In this document: positions 20,763 to 29,365 of the stretch, piece after piece
How the letters are laid out: the number at the start of each line of letters is the position of its first letter
Numbering within the stretch: position 1 is the first letter of the stretch
NCBI RefSeq assembly: GCF_900089775.1
Contig: NZ_FLOB01000002.1
Coordinates: forward strand, 248,001-312,000
Length of the DNA: 64,000 nt
Origin: Marinomonas spartinae
GTDB lineage: Bacteria > Pseudomonadota > Gammaproteobacteria > Pseudomonadales > Marinomonadaceae
Direction of reading: 5' to 3'
The notes under the pieces: generated by a model
What the model saw: the letters and a program-made list of their open reading frames with translations, nothing else
The model's database searches: none
What the model was told of the DNA's origin: nothing
Program-made: the position numbers and the translations under genes

Positions 20763-22241
20763 ATGAACCCATTAACCGCAATTGACTTTTACAAAGCCGA
20801 CCACAGACGCCAATACCCTGCGGGGACAGAGTATGTGTATTCCAATTTTACGCCCAGATCTTCTCGTTTAGCTCCTGTTCTTGAAGGGTTTGACGATCGA
20901 GTGGTATTTGTCGGACTGCAAGGTTATATCAAGCGCTTTTTAATAGACACCTGGAATGAGAACTTCTTTAACCAACCAAAAGAGAAGGTGGTGGCGAAAT
21001 ACAAACGTCGTATGGACACGTCCTTGGGGGAAGGAGCTATTCCGGTGGACCACATCGAAGCACTGCACGATTTGGGTTATTTACCATTGGAGATTAAGGC
21101 ATTGCCTGAAGGCAGCCGAGTCAACATTAAAGTGCCCATGTTCACCATTGTGAATACCTTGCCAGAGTTCTATTGGCTAACCAATTATTTGGAAACCAGC
21201 CTAAGTGCCGAGATATGGAAGATATGCACCACTGCAACCGTTGCCTATGAGTACAAACGTCTATTAAACGACTATGCACAAAAGACAGGTGCGCCAATGG
21301 AGTTTGTGCCATTACAAGGACATGATTTTAGCTTCCGTGGCATGAGTGGCATGATGGACGCCGCCCAATCTGGTATGGGGCACCTGACTAGCTTTATCGG
21401 TACTGATACCGTGGCCGCGATTGACTACGCCGAAGATTATTACAATGCACAAGGGGTGATTGGCGTCTCAGTGCCAGCCACCGAACACAGTGTGATGTGC
21501 ATGGGCACCCAAGAGGGTGAAATTGACACCTTCCGTCGCTTGATCACGGAATTATATCCTCGGGGCGTTGTGAGCATTGTATCTGATACATGGGACTTTT
21601 GGCAGGTGATTTCTTGCTATGCTCGTGAATTGAAACAAACCATCTTAGACCGTGAAGAAGATGCACTTGGCCTAGCAAAAGTGGTTTTCAGACCCGACAG
21701 TGGTGATCCTGTCAAAATCATCGCAGGAGACCCAGAGGCTGAACCTGGCTCTCCTGAATACAAAGGCGCGGTAGAGTGTTTGTGGGACATCTTTGGTGGC
21801 GACATCACCGATAAAGGTTACAAAATGCTGAATCCAAGAGTGGGATTAATTTATGGCGATTCCATTACACTGAAAAAAGCGCAAGCCATCCTTAAGGTTA
21901 TGGAAGAAAAAGGCTTTGCTTCAAGTAATATCGTGTTGGGAGTGGGAGGGTTCACCTATCAGTACCTGACCCGAGACAGCTTTGGCTTTGCCATGAAGGC
22001 CACCTGGGGGCAGGTAAATGGCGAAGGAAGAGAAATCTTCAAGGACCCAATTACCGACAGTGGTACCAAAAAGTCTGCAAGGGGCCTATTACGAGTAGAA
22101 AAAACTGAGAATGGCTTTGAGTTGTTCGACCAGCAAACACCCGAACAGGAAAAACAAGGGGAATTGAAAACGGTATTTAAAAACGGCTCATTGGTCATAG
22201 AGCATTCTCTTATGGAGATTAGAGAACGTTTAAAGGACTAG
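20763..22241 (+). CDS. nadV: nicotinamide phosphoribosyltransferase
   Basis: NadV converts nicotinamide and PRPP into nicotinamide mononucleotide. The 492-residue length is that of bacterial and animal NAMPT. Visible motifs are DFYKADHRRQYPAGTEYVYS, LQGHDFSFRGMSGMMDAA, PATEHSVMCMGT, VVFRPDSGDPVKI, GLIYGDSITLKKAQ and VLGVGGFTYQYLTRD. It starts 25 bases after the prs-like gene with a strong AGGAGG, forming a two-gene NrtR operon. Confidence 0.95.
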   Translation: MNPLTAIDFYKADHRRQYPAGTEYVYSNFTPRSSRLAPVLEGFDDRVVFVGLQGYIKRFLIDTWNENFFNQPKEKVVAKYKRRMDTSLGEGAIPVDHIEALHDLGYLPLEIKALPEGSRVNIKVPMFTIVNTLPEFYWLTNYLETSLSAEIWKICTTATVAYEYKRLLNDYAQKTGAPMEFVPLQGHDFSFRGMSGMMDAAQSGMGHLTSFIGTDTVAAIDYAEDYYNAQGVIGVSVPATEHSVMCMGTQEGEIDTFRRLITELYPRGVVSIVSDTWDFWQVISCYARELKQTILDREEDALGLAKVVFRPDSGDPVKIIAGDPEAEPGSPEYKGAVECLWDIFGGDITDKGYKMLNPRVGLIYGDSITLKKAQAILKVMEEKGFASSNIVLGVGGFTYQYLTRDSFGFAMKATWGQVNGEGREIFKDPITDSGTKKSARGLLRVEKTENGFELFDQQTPEQEKQGELKTVFKNGSLVIEHSLMEIRERLKD

Positions 22242-22373
22242 AACGAAGCGTGAGGTAGCTTGAGCTTGCCTCGTAGATCTAAATTGCCGTCGGAGTTTTC
22301 ATTAGGTATGGTGTAAGTTCTAACGTCATTATTAAAATCAACTCGGATGTCGAAAGCTTATAAGGAGATTCTT

Positions 22374-22835
22374 ATGCTAAAAGTTTATGTTTGGTTAAAA
22401 GACGATAAAAATGTAGGTCATGCTTCACTTTCGTTTGGTTCGAACTATGTGAGTTTCTGGCCAGAGGATGGTGCAGGTAAAAAGGATCTTAAAATTAAAA
22501 GAAGTCATCCAGGCTCTTTTATAGATGCGTTACATGAAGATATTCGTAATGAGGGAGGTCGGCAGCCTACCATTGTTATGATAGACAAGATCGACAGTGA
22601 GAAGTTAGAAGATTTTATTCTTGATATTCAGCGTAATACACCTCGCTATCAGTTGGCAAAATTTAACTGTTCACATGTGGTCGCTGATTGTCTAAAAGTA
22701 GCTTGTGGTAAAGAACCAAGTTTTCAGCCGAGTGCTCAAGAGTATGGCCGACTAGGTAAATTAATGGGGCGTGGTATCTGGACTCCTCATCAGATTTTAA
22801 TGTATGCACAAGAGCTATCAGACCAGCAGGGGTAA
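22374..22835 (+). CDS. papain-like Cys/His protein, unknown function
   Basis: A 153-residue protein without signal peptide that I cannot name. It has GHASLSFG at residues 15-22 and FNCSHVVADCL at 97-107. An early His plus a later N-C-x-H with a second Cys resembles the circularly permuted papain-like folds (LRAT, PPPDE, NlpC/P60-like), in which that His and Cys (His16, Cys99) are catalytic. The start is ATG 22374 behind AAGGAG at 22361-22366; the longer frame adds nine residues with no ribosome site. It precedes an HDAC-family gene by one base after the stop, so the two are probably cotranslated. Confidence 0.6.
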   Translation: MLKVYVWLKDDKNVGHASLSFGSNYVSFWPEDGAGKKDLKIKRSHPGSFIDALHEDIRNEGGRQPTIVMIDKIDSEKLEDFILDIQRNTPRYQLAKFNCSHVVADCLKVACGKEPSFQPSAQEYGRLGKLMGRGIWTPHQILMYAQELSDQQG

Positions 22836-22836
22836 T

Positions 22837-23766
22837 ATGAACGTTATTTACAGCAAACACTTCAATATCTCTTTGGGCTTACTAAATTATCTTCACCCTT
22901 TTGATGGGCTTAAATTTGGTCGTATCTATGAGTCATTAAAAAATCGTGATGATATAACTTTTATAGCACCTGCTGAGCCAGTGGATATGGCGATTGTTGA
23001 TGAGTTTTTGTCTAGCATGATGAGAAAAAAAGTTAGGGACGAAGTGTTTATATTTCGAGCGCTTGAAGTGCCTAAAATCCCTTTTGTAAGCTTCGACTTT
23101 TTGGATCGTAAAATTCTTAATCCCATGCGCTGGGGCGTTGCTGGAACGATCTTTGGAGCGAAAAAAGCACTTGAATTAGGTGGTGTATATTGGAACCTCT
23201 CTGGTGGTTACCATCATGCCATGCAGCAAAACATGGAAGGGTTTTGTATTTATAATGATATAGGGATTTGTTATCAGCAATTACTAAAAAGTGGAGAGAT
23301 TCAACCAGATGACAAGATCCTTATCATCGATACGGATGCTCATCATGGTAATGGCAATGGCTACACCTTTATGGAAAACCAAAACGTCACTATTTTGGAT
23401 GTGTATAACGCGGGTATTTACCCCACGTCAGGTTATACAAGAGAGCGCGTCGATATTCCGGTTCCCTTACCACCTGGAACGGATGGCGAGACCTATTTAT
23501 CTAGATTCGCTGAAGCGTTAGATAAAATAGAGGGCACTTATCGTCTGGCGTTTGTTGTCGCAGGGACAGATACCTTAATGACGGATAAATTAGGAGGACT
23601 TTGTCTAACCATTGATGAGGTTGCGAAGCGGGAAGAAATGACCTTAAAGTCATTGGCGAAGTATGCTATCCCAGCGGTAGTTCTCGGCGGTGGTGGTTAT
23701 TCCAAAGACAGTGCTAAGAGTGTAATACAAGCTATTTCTCATTGTACTGCATTGACGTTAGCTTAA
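22837..23766 (+). CDS. histone deacetylase family amidohydrolase
   Basis: A 310-residue member of the HDAC/AcuC/amidohydrolase superfamily, zinc hydrolases that remove acetyl or related groups from lysine, polyamines or small molecules. Key residues are visible: GGYHHAM with the His pair 126-127, GFCIYNDIG, the zinc site DTDAHHGNGNG (Asp167, His169) and Asp245 in VAGTDTLM, then GGGGYSKDS. It is cytoplasmic, with no signal peptide. The substrate cannot be told. It follows the papain-like gene immediately. Confidence 0.85.
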   Translation: MNVIYSKHFNISLGLLNYLHPFDGLKFGRIYESLKNRDDITFIAPAEPVDMAIVDEFLSSMMRKKVRDEVFIFRALEVPKIPFVSFDFLDRKILNPMRWGVAGTIFGAKKALELGGVYWNLSGGYHHAMQQNMEGFCIYNDIGICYQQLLKSGEIQPDDKILIIDTDAHHGNGNGYTFMENQNVTILDVYNAGIYPTSGYTRERVDIPVPLPPGTDGETYLSRFAEALDKIEGTYRLAFVVAGTDTLMTDKLGGLCLTIDEVAKREEMTLKSLAKYAIPAVVLGGGGYSKDSAKSVIQAISHCTALTLA

Positions 23767-23924
23767 TCACGCGAATAGCTGGGCTGAGAAAGAGCTAAGC
23801 GATCACACTGTACGGTGCCTCATGAGTCGTTACTTTTATAAGTGGTTTATCTTATTGATAGCATTTTTCTGCAGGCAAATTTACGTGAATCGCGTTAAAA
23901 TAGAAGGAACACACATGAAGCGGA

Positions 23925-24554
23925 ATGCAGTCAATGTCTGAGAATGAAGACCAAAGTGTCATAAGTGAAGAAGAGTTATACGAGCGATTAGACTATTACC
24001 TGTCTGCCTACGGGTGCGAGCGTTCCTTGCTGTGTGTGTCTGAGTTAGATGGTTTTCTAACCGCTATAGGTTGCAGTGCGCAAGAGCTGGCTCCAGATCA
24101 ATGGCTTGCCACCATTTGGGGCGCAGAAGAAGATCAACCTGAATGGCTAACACAAGAGGAAGAAGACGAGTTCCTAAGCCTTGTGTTGATCATGTATATG
24201 GAAACCATGAATGCCCTGATTCATGGTGAGATTTCACCCGTCTATCTAGAACAAGAGTTAGAGGGTGAGTTTAAGTTAGTGGTTGAAGAGTGGTGTCTTG
24301 GTTTTGTACGTGGTGCTCGCTTGGCAGGTTTAGGGTTAGACGAAAGTAATCGTGATTTTTACAATGAAGTACTTGCGCCCGTGCGTCTCTTTGGCACTTC
24401 AACTGGCTGGAAAAAGTTGGAGAATATGGTTGAAGAGGAAGTAGACTTTTGGCGTGATACCATCGAACCGTCAATCTTACGCTTAGCACAATTTAACCAC
24501 CCTGAAATCCAAGGGGCACAACAACAGAATGAAAAACCGCATACCTTGCATTGA
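23925..24554 (+). CDS. UPF0149 (YecA/YgfB-type) family protein
   Basis: A 209-residue acidic, helical protein with the UPF0149 pattern: LDGFLTAIGCSAQEL near the start, WCLGFVRGARL in the centre, and a late helix. No SEC-C zinc motif follows. The family has no firm biochemical role. ATG 23925 and 23934 are both possible. The best-placed ribosome site (AGAAGGAAC at 23902) is nearer to an out-of-frame ATG at 23915 that opens an eight-codon frame overlapping the gene start. Confidence 0.85.
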   Translation: MQSMSENEDQSVISEEELYERLDYYLSAYGCERSLLCVSELDGFLTAIGCSAQELAPDQWLATIWGAEEDQPEWLTQEEEDEFLSLVLIMYMETMNALIHGEISPVYLEQELEGEFKLVVEEWCLGFVRGARLAGLGLDESNRDFYNEVLAPVRLFGTSTGWKKLENMVEEEVDFWRDTIEPSILRLAQFNHPEIQGAQQQNEKPHTLH

Positions 24555-24623
24555 AGCATTTCAAGTTAGCAGTCTTGGCTGGTAATAGCGTGTTGTTTAA
24601 ATCTGTATTTGAATATCGATCAT

Positions 24624-24663
24624 AAAAAACCGCGAGAGGCTCAGTTGACCTTCGCGGTTTTTT
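24624..24663. terminator. bidirectional Rho-independent terminator
   Basis: Perfect 12-bp stem AAAAAACCGCGA / TCGCGGTTTTTT with a 16-base loop, between the convergent YecA-family and aminotransferase genes. The A-run and T-run allow it to work on both strands. Confidence 0.9.
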
Positions 24664-24680
24664 GCTATTTTTGGGTAAAA

Positions 24681-25877
24681 TTAACCAACAACCTTCACAA
24701 TACTTTCGCACAAGTAATCGATATTGTTATCACTCACACCAGCGATGCTCATACGGCCTGTATCGGCAATATAGATCGAGTAGTCGTTACGTAGAGCGTG
24801 AACTTGCTCCAGAGTTAAACCTGAGTAAGAGAACATGCCGCGCTGGTCTTTGACAAAGCTGAAGTCTTTGCTCACACCAGAAGTGGCTAATTTTGCAACT
24901 AACTTTTCACGTAGGCCATTGATGCGATTGCGCATCTCGGCGACTTCTAGTTCCCATTCCGCTTTTAGTTCTGGATTGCTCATAACGGTATACACGACTG
25001 CTGCACCGTGTGCTGGTGGCATAGAATAGTTGGCGCGAATCGCTTGGCCAATAATAGACAATGCCGCATCGGCTTCGTCTTTGGTTTCGGCAATCACGCT
25101 TAAACCACCACAGCGCTCGCGGTAAATGCCAAAGTTCTTTGAGAACGAGTTGGCGATTAACATATCTGGCACACGGGCCGCCATATAACGAAGGCCTGCT
25201 AGGTCTTCATCTAAGCCATCGCCAAAGCCTTGATAAGCCGCATCAACCAATGGCAATAAACCTCGCTCGTTGACAAAATCTGTTAGGGCTTTCCAGTGAT
25301 CGAGTTGTAAGTCAATACCGGTTGGATTGTGGCAGCAAGCATGTAGTAATAAGACATCGCCTTCTTTAACTTCGGCTTTCAGAGTCGCCATCATATCGTC
25401 AAAGCGCAGTCCGTTTGTTTCAGGGTCGTAGTAAGGGTAATCTTTGACCTCGACACCAGCAGAATGAAAAATAGACTTATGGTTTCCCCAAGTCGGATCA
25501 CTCACCCATAAACGCGCATCTTGCAAATTCGCGCTGATAAAGTCCGCCGCCACTTTTAAAGCGCCGGTACCGCCGGGTGTTTGTGTTGAGCGAATACGGC
25601 CAGAGCGGATCAACTCATTCCCTTCACCCAATACTAGGTTTTGAATAATGGGCTCAAATTCAGACGCACCAAAAATCCCTAGATAACTTTTTGAATCCTC
25701 TTGCTCAAGCAGTATCGCTTCGGCTTTTTTTACCGTGTTTAAAATTGGCGTATTACCAAAATCGTCTTTATAGACGCCCACACCCAAATCAATCTTCTTT
25801 GGGTTAGGATCATTCTTATGGGCAATGATAAGGGCTAACAGCGGGTCGCCAGAAACGGCTTTAAGGTGCTTGAACAT
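24681..25877 (-). CDS. aromatic amino acid / aspartate aminotransferase
   Basis: A class I PLP aminotransferase of 398 residues, closest in pattern to TyrB/AspC, which exchange amino groups between aromatic amino acids or aspartate and 2-oxoglutarate. Motifs are LGVGVYKDDFGNTPIL, TQTPGGTGALKVAADF, HACCHNPTGIDL, DAAYQGFGDGLDEDL, and NSFSKNFGIYRERCG with the PLP Lys. The start ATG 25877 matches the family N-terminus MFKHLKAVSGDPLLALI; the longer frame adds 25 unrelated residues. Confidence 0.93.
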   Translation of the reverse strand: MFKHLKAVSGDPLLALIIAHKNDPNPKKIDLGVGVYKDDFGNTPILNTVKKAEAILLEQEDSKSYLGIFGASEFEPIIQNLVLGEGNELIRSGRIRSTQTPGGTGALKVAADFISANLQDARLWVSDPTWGNHKSIFHSAGVEVKDYPYYDPETNGLRFDDMMATLKAEVKEGDVLLLHACCHNPTGIDLQLDHWKALTDFVNERGLLPLVDAAYQGFGDGLDEDLAGLRYMAARVPDMLIANSFSKNFGIYRERCGGLSVIAETKDEADAALSIIGQAIRANYSMPPAHGAAVVYTVMSNPELKAEWELEVAEMRNRINGLREKLVAKLATSGVSKDFSFVKDQRGMFSYSGLTLEQVHALRNDYSIYIADTGRMSIAGVSDNNIDYLCESIVKVVG

Positions 25878-26044
25878 GATAAATATGGAGTCCTTGTTGT
25901 TGGTCACAGCAAAATGACTGCGAATTGGTCGTTGCTTTAGTTGCCTCTTCATTTTGCCGTTTTTATGGCAAAATACAATGTAAAATCTGCGGAAATGTTA
26001 CCCTGTCTGTAAAGAAAAAAAGACAGCCCAATAAGAGCTAAATT

Positions 26045-27223
26045 ATGTCCTCATTACCTGCCACTTTCCAACACATTGATGGTTGGCTAAGAGCCCATCA
26101 GTCTCTTTGGAAAATCGATACCTTTGTTGATTTAGACATTCCTTGGAAGAGGGGCTATCCCGAACTGGCACGCTATTTGGCTCGCGTTCGTTTAGCTGAG
26201 AAAGACGCCGATCGTAAAGCGGATTTGATCGAACACTTTCCCTTTCTTGCTCCTTGTCAAACCTGGTTGAGGGCTCCCTCCCTGAGTCGCATCATGGAGC
26301 GCGACAAAGCCGTACCAAGCTATTTTTCTGTGGGCATCAAAGGGCGAAAGTGGCAGCAGATAACCGCTTTTGCTAACGTTACCCCCATTGCTGAGGACTA
26401 CCTTGAATGGTGTGCAGGTAAGGGGCATTTAGGTAAATTACTGGCCTTTCAAGGCAATACAAAAGTCCACAGCCTAGAATGGCAACAAAGCTTGTGTGAT
26501 GGAGGAAAACAAGATGCAGAGCGTCTCAACCTACGTCAAACTTTCAGCCACGCAGATGTGCTCAAAGGAGAAGGGCGCTCAGCATTAGCGAATGCTCACT
26601 GCGCTGTTGCGCTGCATGCCTGTGGGGATTTGCATCTTGAACTGATTAAACAAGCCGTGGCCGCTAAGACCCCCGTTTTGTGCCTTTCTCCCTGTTGCTA
26701 TCACCTTACTAAAGATGAATTTTATCAGCCATTATCGCAAACCGCCCAACAATCGCCATTGATCTTGCGCCAAGCCGACCTGAAACTTGCGGTTAAAGAA
26801 GTCGCCACCGCTGGCGCACGGGAACAACGCCTCAAACAACTCGAACTAACCTACCGACTAGGGTTTGATTCCTGGCAGCGAGCCGCCCGTCAACAAGGTG
26901 ATTACCTGCCTGTGCCCTCGGTACAAAAAGCCATACTGACACAAGGCTTCGATGCTTTTTGTCACTGGGCCGCCAAGCAAAAAGGTCTTACGGATTTCAT
27001 TGCAGCCAATCCATTCGCAGAATTCGAATCTATCGGCGAAGCCAGAGCAAAACAGGTGCAAAAGCTGGAAACCATCAGTCAACTGTTTCGCCCTGCACTG
27101 GAGTACTGGCTCATCCTAGACCGTGCCATATACCTAGCAGAAAACGGCTACCAAGTGGAGATCGGCACATTCTGCGAGAAAAGCCTCACCCCAAGAAACT
27201 GGATGATCAGGGCAACTCGTTGA
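26045..27223 (+). CDS. SAM-dependent methyltransferase-like protein
   Basis: A 392-residue protein of the Methyltransf_32-like group. The SAM-binding segment is EDYLEWCAGKGHLGKLLAF, with an acidic residue after the next strand (HSLEWQQSL) and a VALHACGDLHLELI strand. A Cys-rich LCLSPCCYHLT motif follows. The substrate is unknown; homologues include eukaryotic RRNAD1-type proteins. It is divergent from the aminotransferase. Confidence 0.8.
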   Translation: MSSLPATFQHIDGWLRAHQSLWKIDTFVDLDIPWKRGYPELARYLARVRLAEKDADRKADLIEHFPFLAPCQTWLRAPSLSRIMERDKAVPSYFSVGIKGRKWQQITAFANVTPIAEDYLEWCAGKGHLGKLLAFQGNTKVHSLEWQQSLCDGGKQDAERLNLRQTFSHADVLKGEGRSALANAHCAVALHACGDLHLELIKQAVAAKTPVLCLSPCCYHLTKDEFYQPLSQTAQQSPLILRQADLKLAVKEVATAGAREQRLKQLELTYRLGFDSWQRAARQQGDYLPVPSVQKAILTQGFDAFCHWAAKQKGLTDFIAANPFAEFESIGEARAKQVQKLETISQLFRPALEYWLILDRAIYLAENGYQVEIGTFCEKSLTPRNWMIRATR

Positions 27224-27348
27224 TGAGTCAGTAAATGGGTAAACGAAGCATGGATTGATCTAAATACTAAAGGACGCCAATTGCTATTTGGCTACCGTAG
27301 AAAACTGCGCTACATTGCTAGACCTTCAATGGTAAAGGAATTGTCAGA

Positions 27349-28176
27349 ATGGAAGTGGGGCAGCGCTACTGGATGATAGAGCTATTGGCTTTTTGGGAAG
27401 GGCAGATCAATACCACCCCCTTAATAAAAAGCTTTGGATTAACGCGTCAAAGTGTTAGCCCACTCTTTAAGCAATACCAAGAAGCAACGGGTAATGGTCT
27501 AGTTTACGATACCAAACAAAAAGCCCACATAATCACCGATCACTTTGAGCCCCATTATATTGACCAAAGCGTTGACGAATATTTTGATTGGTTAAACTAC
27601 GGCAAAATCCCCACCTTTTCTAATACCGCCACTGAATCCACCCAACACAGAATAGAAGCCCTAGCACGCTTTGTCTCACCGCAAGTCATGCGCCCCTTAT
27701 TAAAAGCCGTTAAAGATAAAACCGCTGTGGATTGCGAATATCTATCCGTTTCCAGCAGCGACCCGCAAGGTCGTTTGATTTACCCCCATAGTTTTGTGAA
27801 AACCGCCGGACGCTGGCATGTGCGTGCTTACTGCGACATGCGACAGCAATTTCTAGACTTCGTTCTGAGCCGCTTTCAGAGCGTCGACTACGATGGAAAA
27901 ATCGCCGAACAGACCGCACAACAAGACACCCTGTGGAATACTCAAGTCACATTGATTCTTGCCCCTGACTCCCGCCTTACCGACAAACAAAAACGCGTCC
28001 TTGAAAACGACTATGGTATGACAGATAGGCAACTTCACATCACCACCCGTGCTGCCCTTGTCAAATACACCCTAGATGACTTGCAAATAAAAACCAAAAT
28101 GCTCGAAGCCAACCCGCAAGCTCAGCAACTGGTATGTGTTAACTACGCCGACATAAAACACTGGTTATTTGACTGA
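27349..28176 (+). CDS. WYL-domain transcriptional regulator (BrxR/CapW type)
   Basis: A 275-residue protein with an N-terminal winged-helix region (about 1-70, INTTPLIKSFGLTRQSVSPL) and a WYL domain (about 125-195). The WYL domain carries the family pattern YPHSFVKTAGRWHVRAYC with FLDFVLSRF; a C-terminal WCX-like extension follows (about 200-275). This three-part layout is that of BrxR/CapW regulators, which repress defence operons and are thought to sense nucleic acid or nucleotide signals of infection. It lies 136 bases upstream of cas1 on the same strand, so it may control the cas operon (inference). AAAGGA precedes ATG 27349. Confidence 0.8.
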   Translation: MEVGQRYWMIELLAFWEGQINTTPLIKSFGLTRQSVSPLFKQYQEATGNGLVYDTKQKAHIITDHFEPHYIDQSVDEYFDWLNYGKIPTFSNTATESTQHRIEALARFVSPQVMRPLLKAVKDKTAVDCEYLSVSSSDPQGRLIYPHSFVKTAGRWHVRAYCDMRQQFLDFVLSRFQSVDYDGKIAEQTAQQDTLWNTQVTLILAPDSRLTDKQKRVLENDYGMTDRQLHITTRAALVKYTLDDLQIKTKMLEANPQAQQLVCVNYADIKHWLFD

Positions 28177-28312
28177 TTGAATGATGAAAAACAGGATTTC
28201 ACTTAAGACCTGTCAAATTACTTTACCTGTGCAAAACGACAGCATTGTGGGATTGAGAGAAGCAAGGCACAGTGGATACAAGGCAAATAACTAGAGCGAG
28301 AAGGGACAAACA

Positions 28313-29365
28313 ATGGAACAGTTCTCACCATCGGATATGAAAACCATATTGCACTCCAAGCGAGCCAATATGTACTACCTCGAATACTGTCGGGTGATGC
28401 AAAAAGATGGTCGAGTCTTGTATCTCACGGAAGCGCTTTCTAATAAAAAGTCAGGAGAAAACCAATATTTTAATATCCCAATAGCCAACACAACAGTGTT
28501 ACTACTTGGTAATGGTACCTCGATCACCCAAGCCGCCATGCGCATGTTGGCTCAAGCAGGTGTATTAGTTGGCTTTTGTGGTGGCGGTGGAACGCCACTC
28601 TATATGTCGTGTGAAGTAGAATGGTTTACCCCGCAAAGCGAGTATCGCCCCACCGAATACCTTCATGGTTGGTTGCAATTTTGGTTTGATGATGAAAAAC
28701 GTCTGGATGCCGCGAAAACTTTCCAAACAGCGCGCCTCGATTATCTAGAGCGTATTTGGACAAAAGACAAAGACCTAAAAAGTGAAGGCTTTACACTCCA
28801 AGATGCCTCATTGCAAAGCGCTTTTGAAACCTTTCATAACCGAACTGATGCAGCAGCTAAACAGTCCGATTTATTACTAACCGAAGCACAACTGACTAAG
28901 GCTTTGTATAAATACGCCGCGAATGCGGTCAGCATTGATGACTTTACACGTCAACACGACTCAAATGACAAAGCCAACGATTTCCTCAACCACGGCAACT
29001 ATCTTGCCTACGGTTTGGCTGCTTGCTGTTTGTGGGTGCTTGGCATTCCTCATGGTTTTGCTGTTATGCACGGCAAAACTCGACGTGGGGCTTTGGTCTT
29101 TGATGTGGCGGATTTGATAAAAGACGCCATCGTTTTGCCTTGGGCCTTTGTCTGTGCCAAAGAAAACGCCACAGAACAAGAATTTCGTCAGCAAATTCTA
29201 CAAAAATTCACCGACCATAAAGCCTTAGATTTTATGTTTGAGACGGTCAAAAGCATGGCATTACATCTTGGTAGTTCATCAAATAAGCAAAATGACTTCG
29301 AAGAACAAGAGACACTTGTAGGTCGTTCTTTAGAGAGACAAAACGACGAGGATACCGAACGATGA
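28313..29365 (+). CDS. cas1: CRISPR-associated endonuclease Cas1, type I-F
   Basis: Cas1 is the integrase that, with the Cas2 part of Cas2-3, inserts new spacers. The 350-residue protein has the type I-F N-terminus (FSPSDMKTILHSKRANMYYL) and GNGTSITQAAMRMLAQAGV. The catalytic C-terminal region has HGNYLAYGLAACCLWVLGIP, then VMHGKTRRGALVFDVADLIK with its conserved His and Asp. It is the first cas gene, overlapping cas2-3 by ATGA at 29362-29365. Confidence 0.95.
   Translation: MEQFSPSDMKTILHSKRANMYYLEYCRVMQKDGRVLYLTEALSNKKSGENQYFNIPIANTTVLLLGNGTSITQAAMRMLAQAGVLVGFCGGGGTPLYMSCEVEWFTPQSEYRPTEYLHGWLQFWFDDEKRLDAAKTFQTARLDYLERIWTKDKDLKSEGFTLQDASLQSAFETFHNRTDAAAKQSDLLLTEAQLTKALYKYAANAVSIDDFTRQHDSNDKANDFLNHGNYLAYGLAACCLWVLGIPHGFAVMHGKTRRGALVFDVADLIKDAIVLPWAFVCAKENATEQEFRQQILQKFTDHKALDFMFETVKSMALHLGSSSNKQNDFEEQETLVGRSLERQNDEDTER

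Noticed and set aside
22238-22351. Minus-strand fragment downstream of nadV with an Asn/Asp-rich reading frame ending in a stop.
   Set aside because: About 34 codons with a stop just upstream and no start; could be a gene scrap but cannot be supported.
23915-23941. Eight-codon frame with the better-placed ribosome site overlapping the start of the UPF0149 gene.
   Set aside because: Possible leader peptide, but too short and without attenuator features to call.
27297-27313. GTAG-N9-CTAC inverted repeat before the WYL gene as its operator.
   Set aside because: The arms are only four bases, which is expected by chance.
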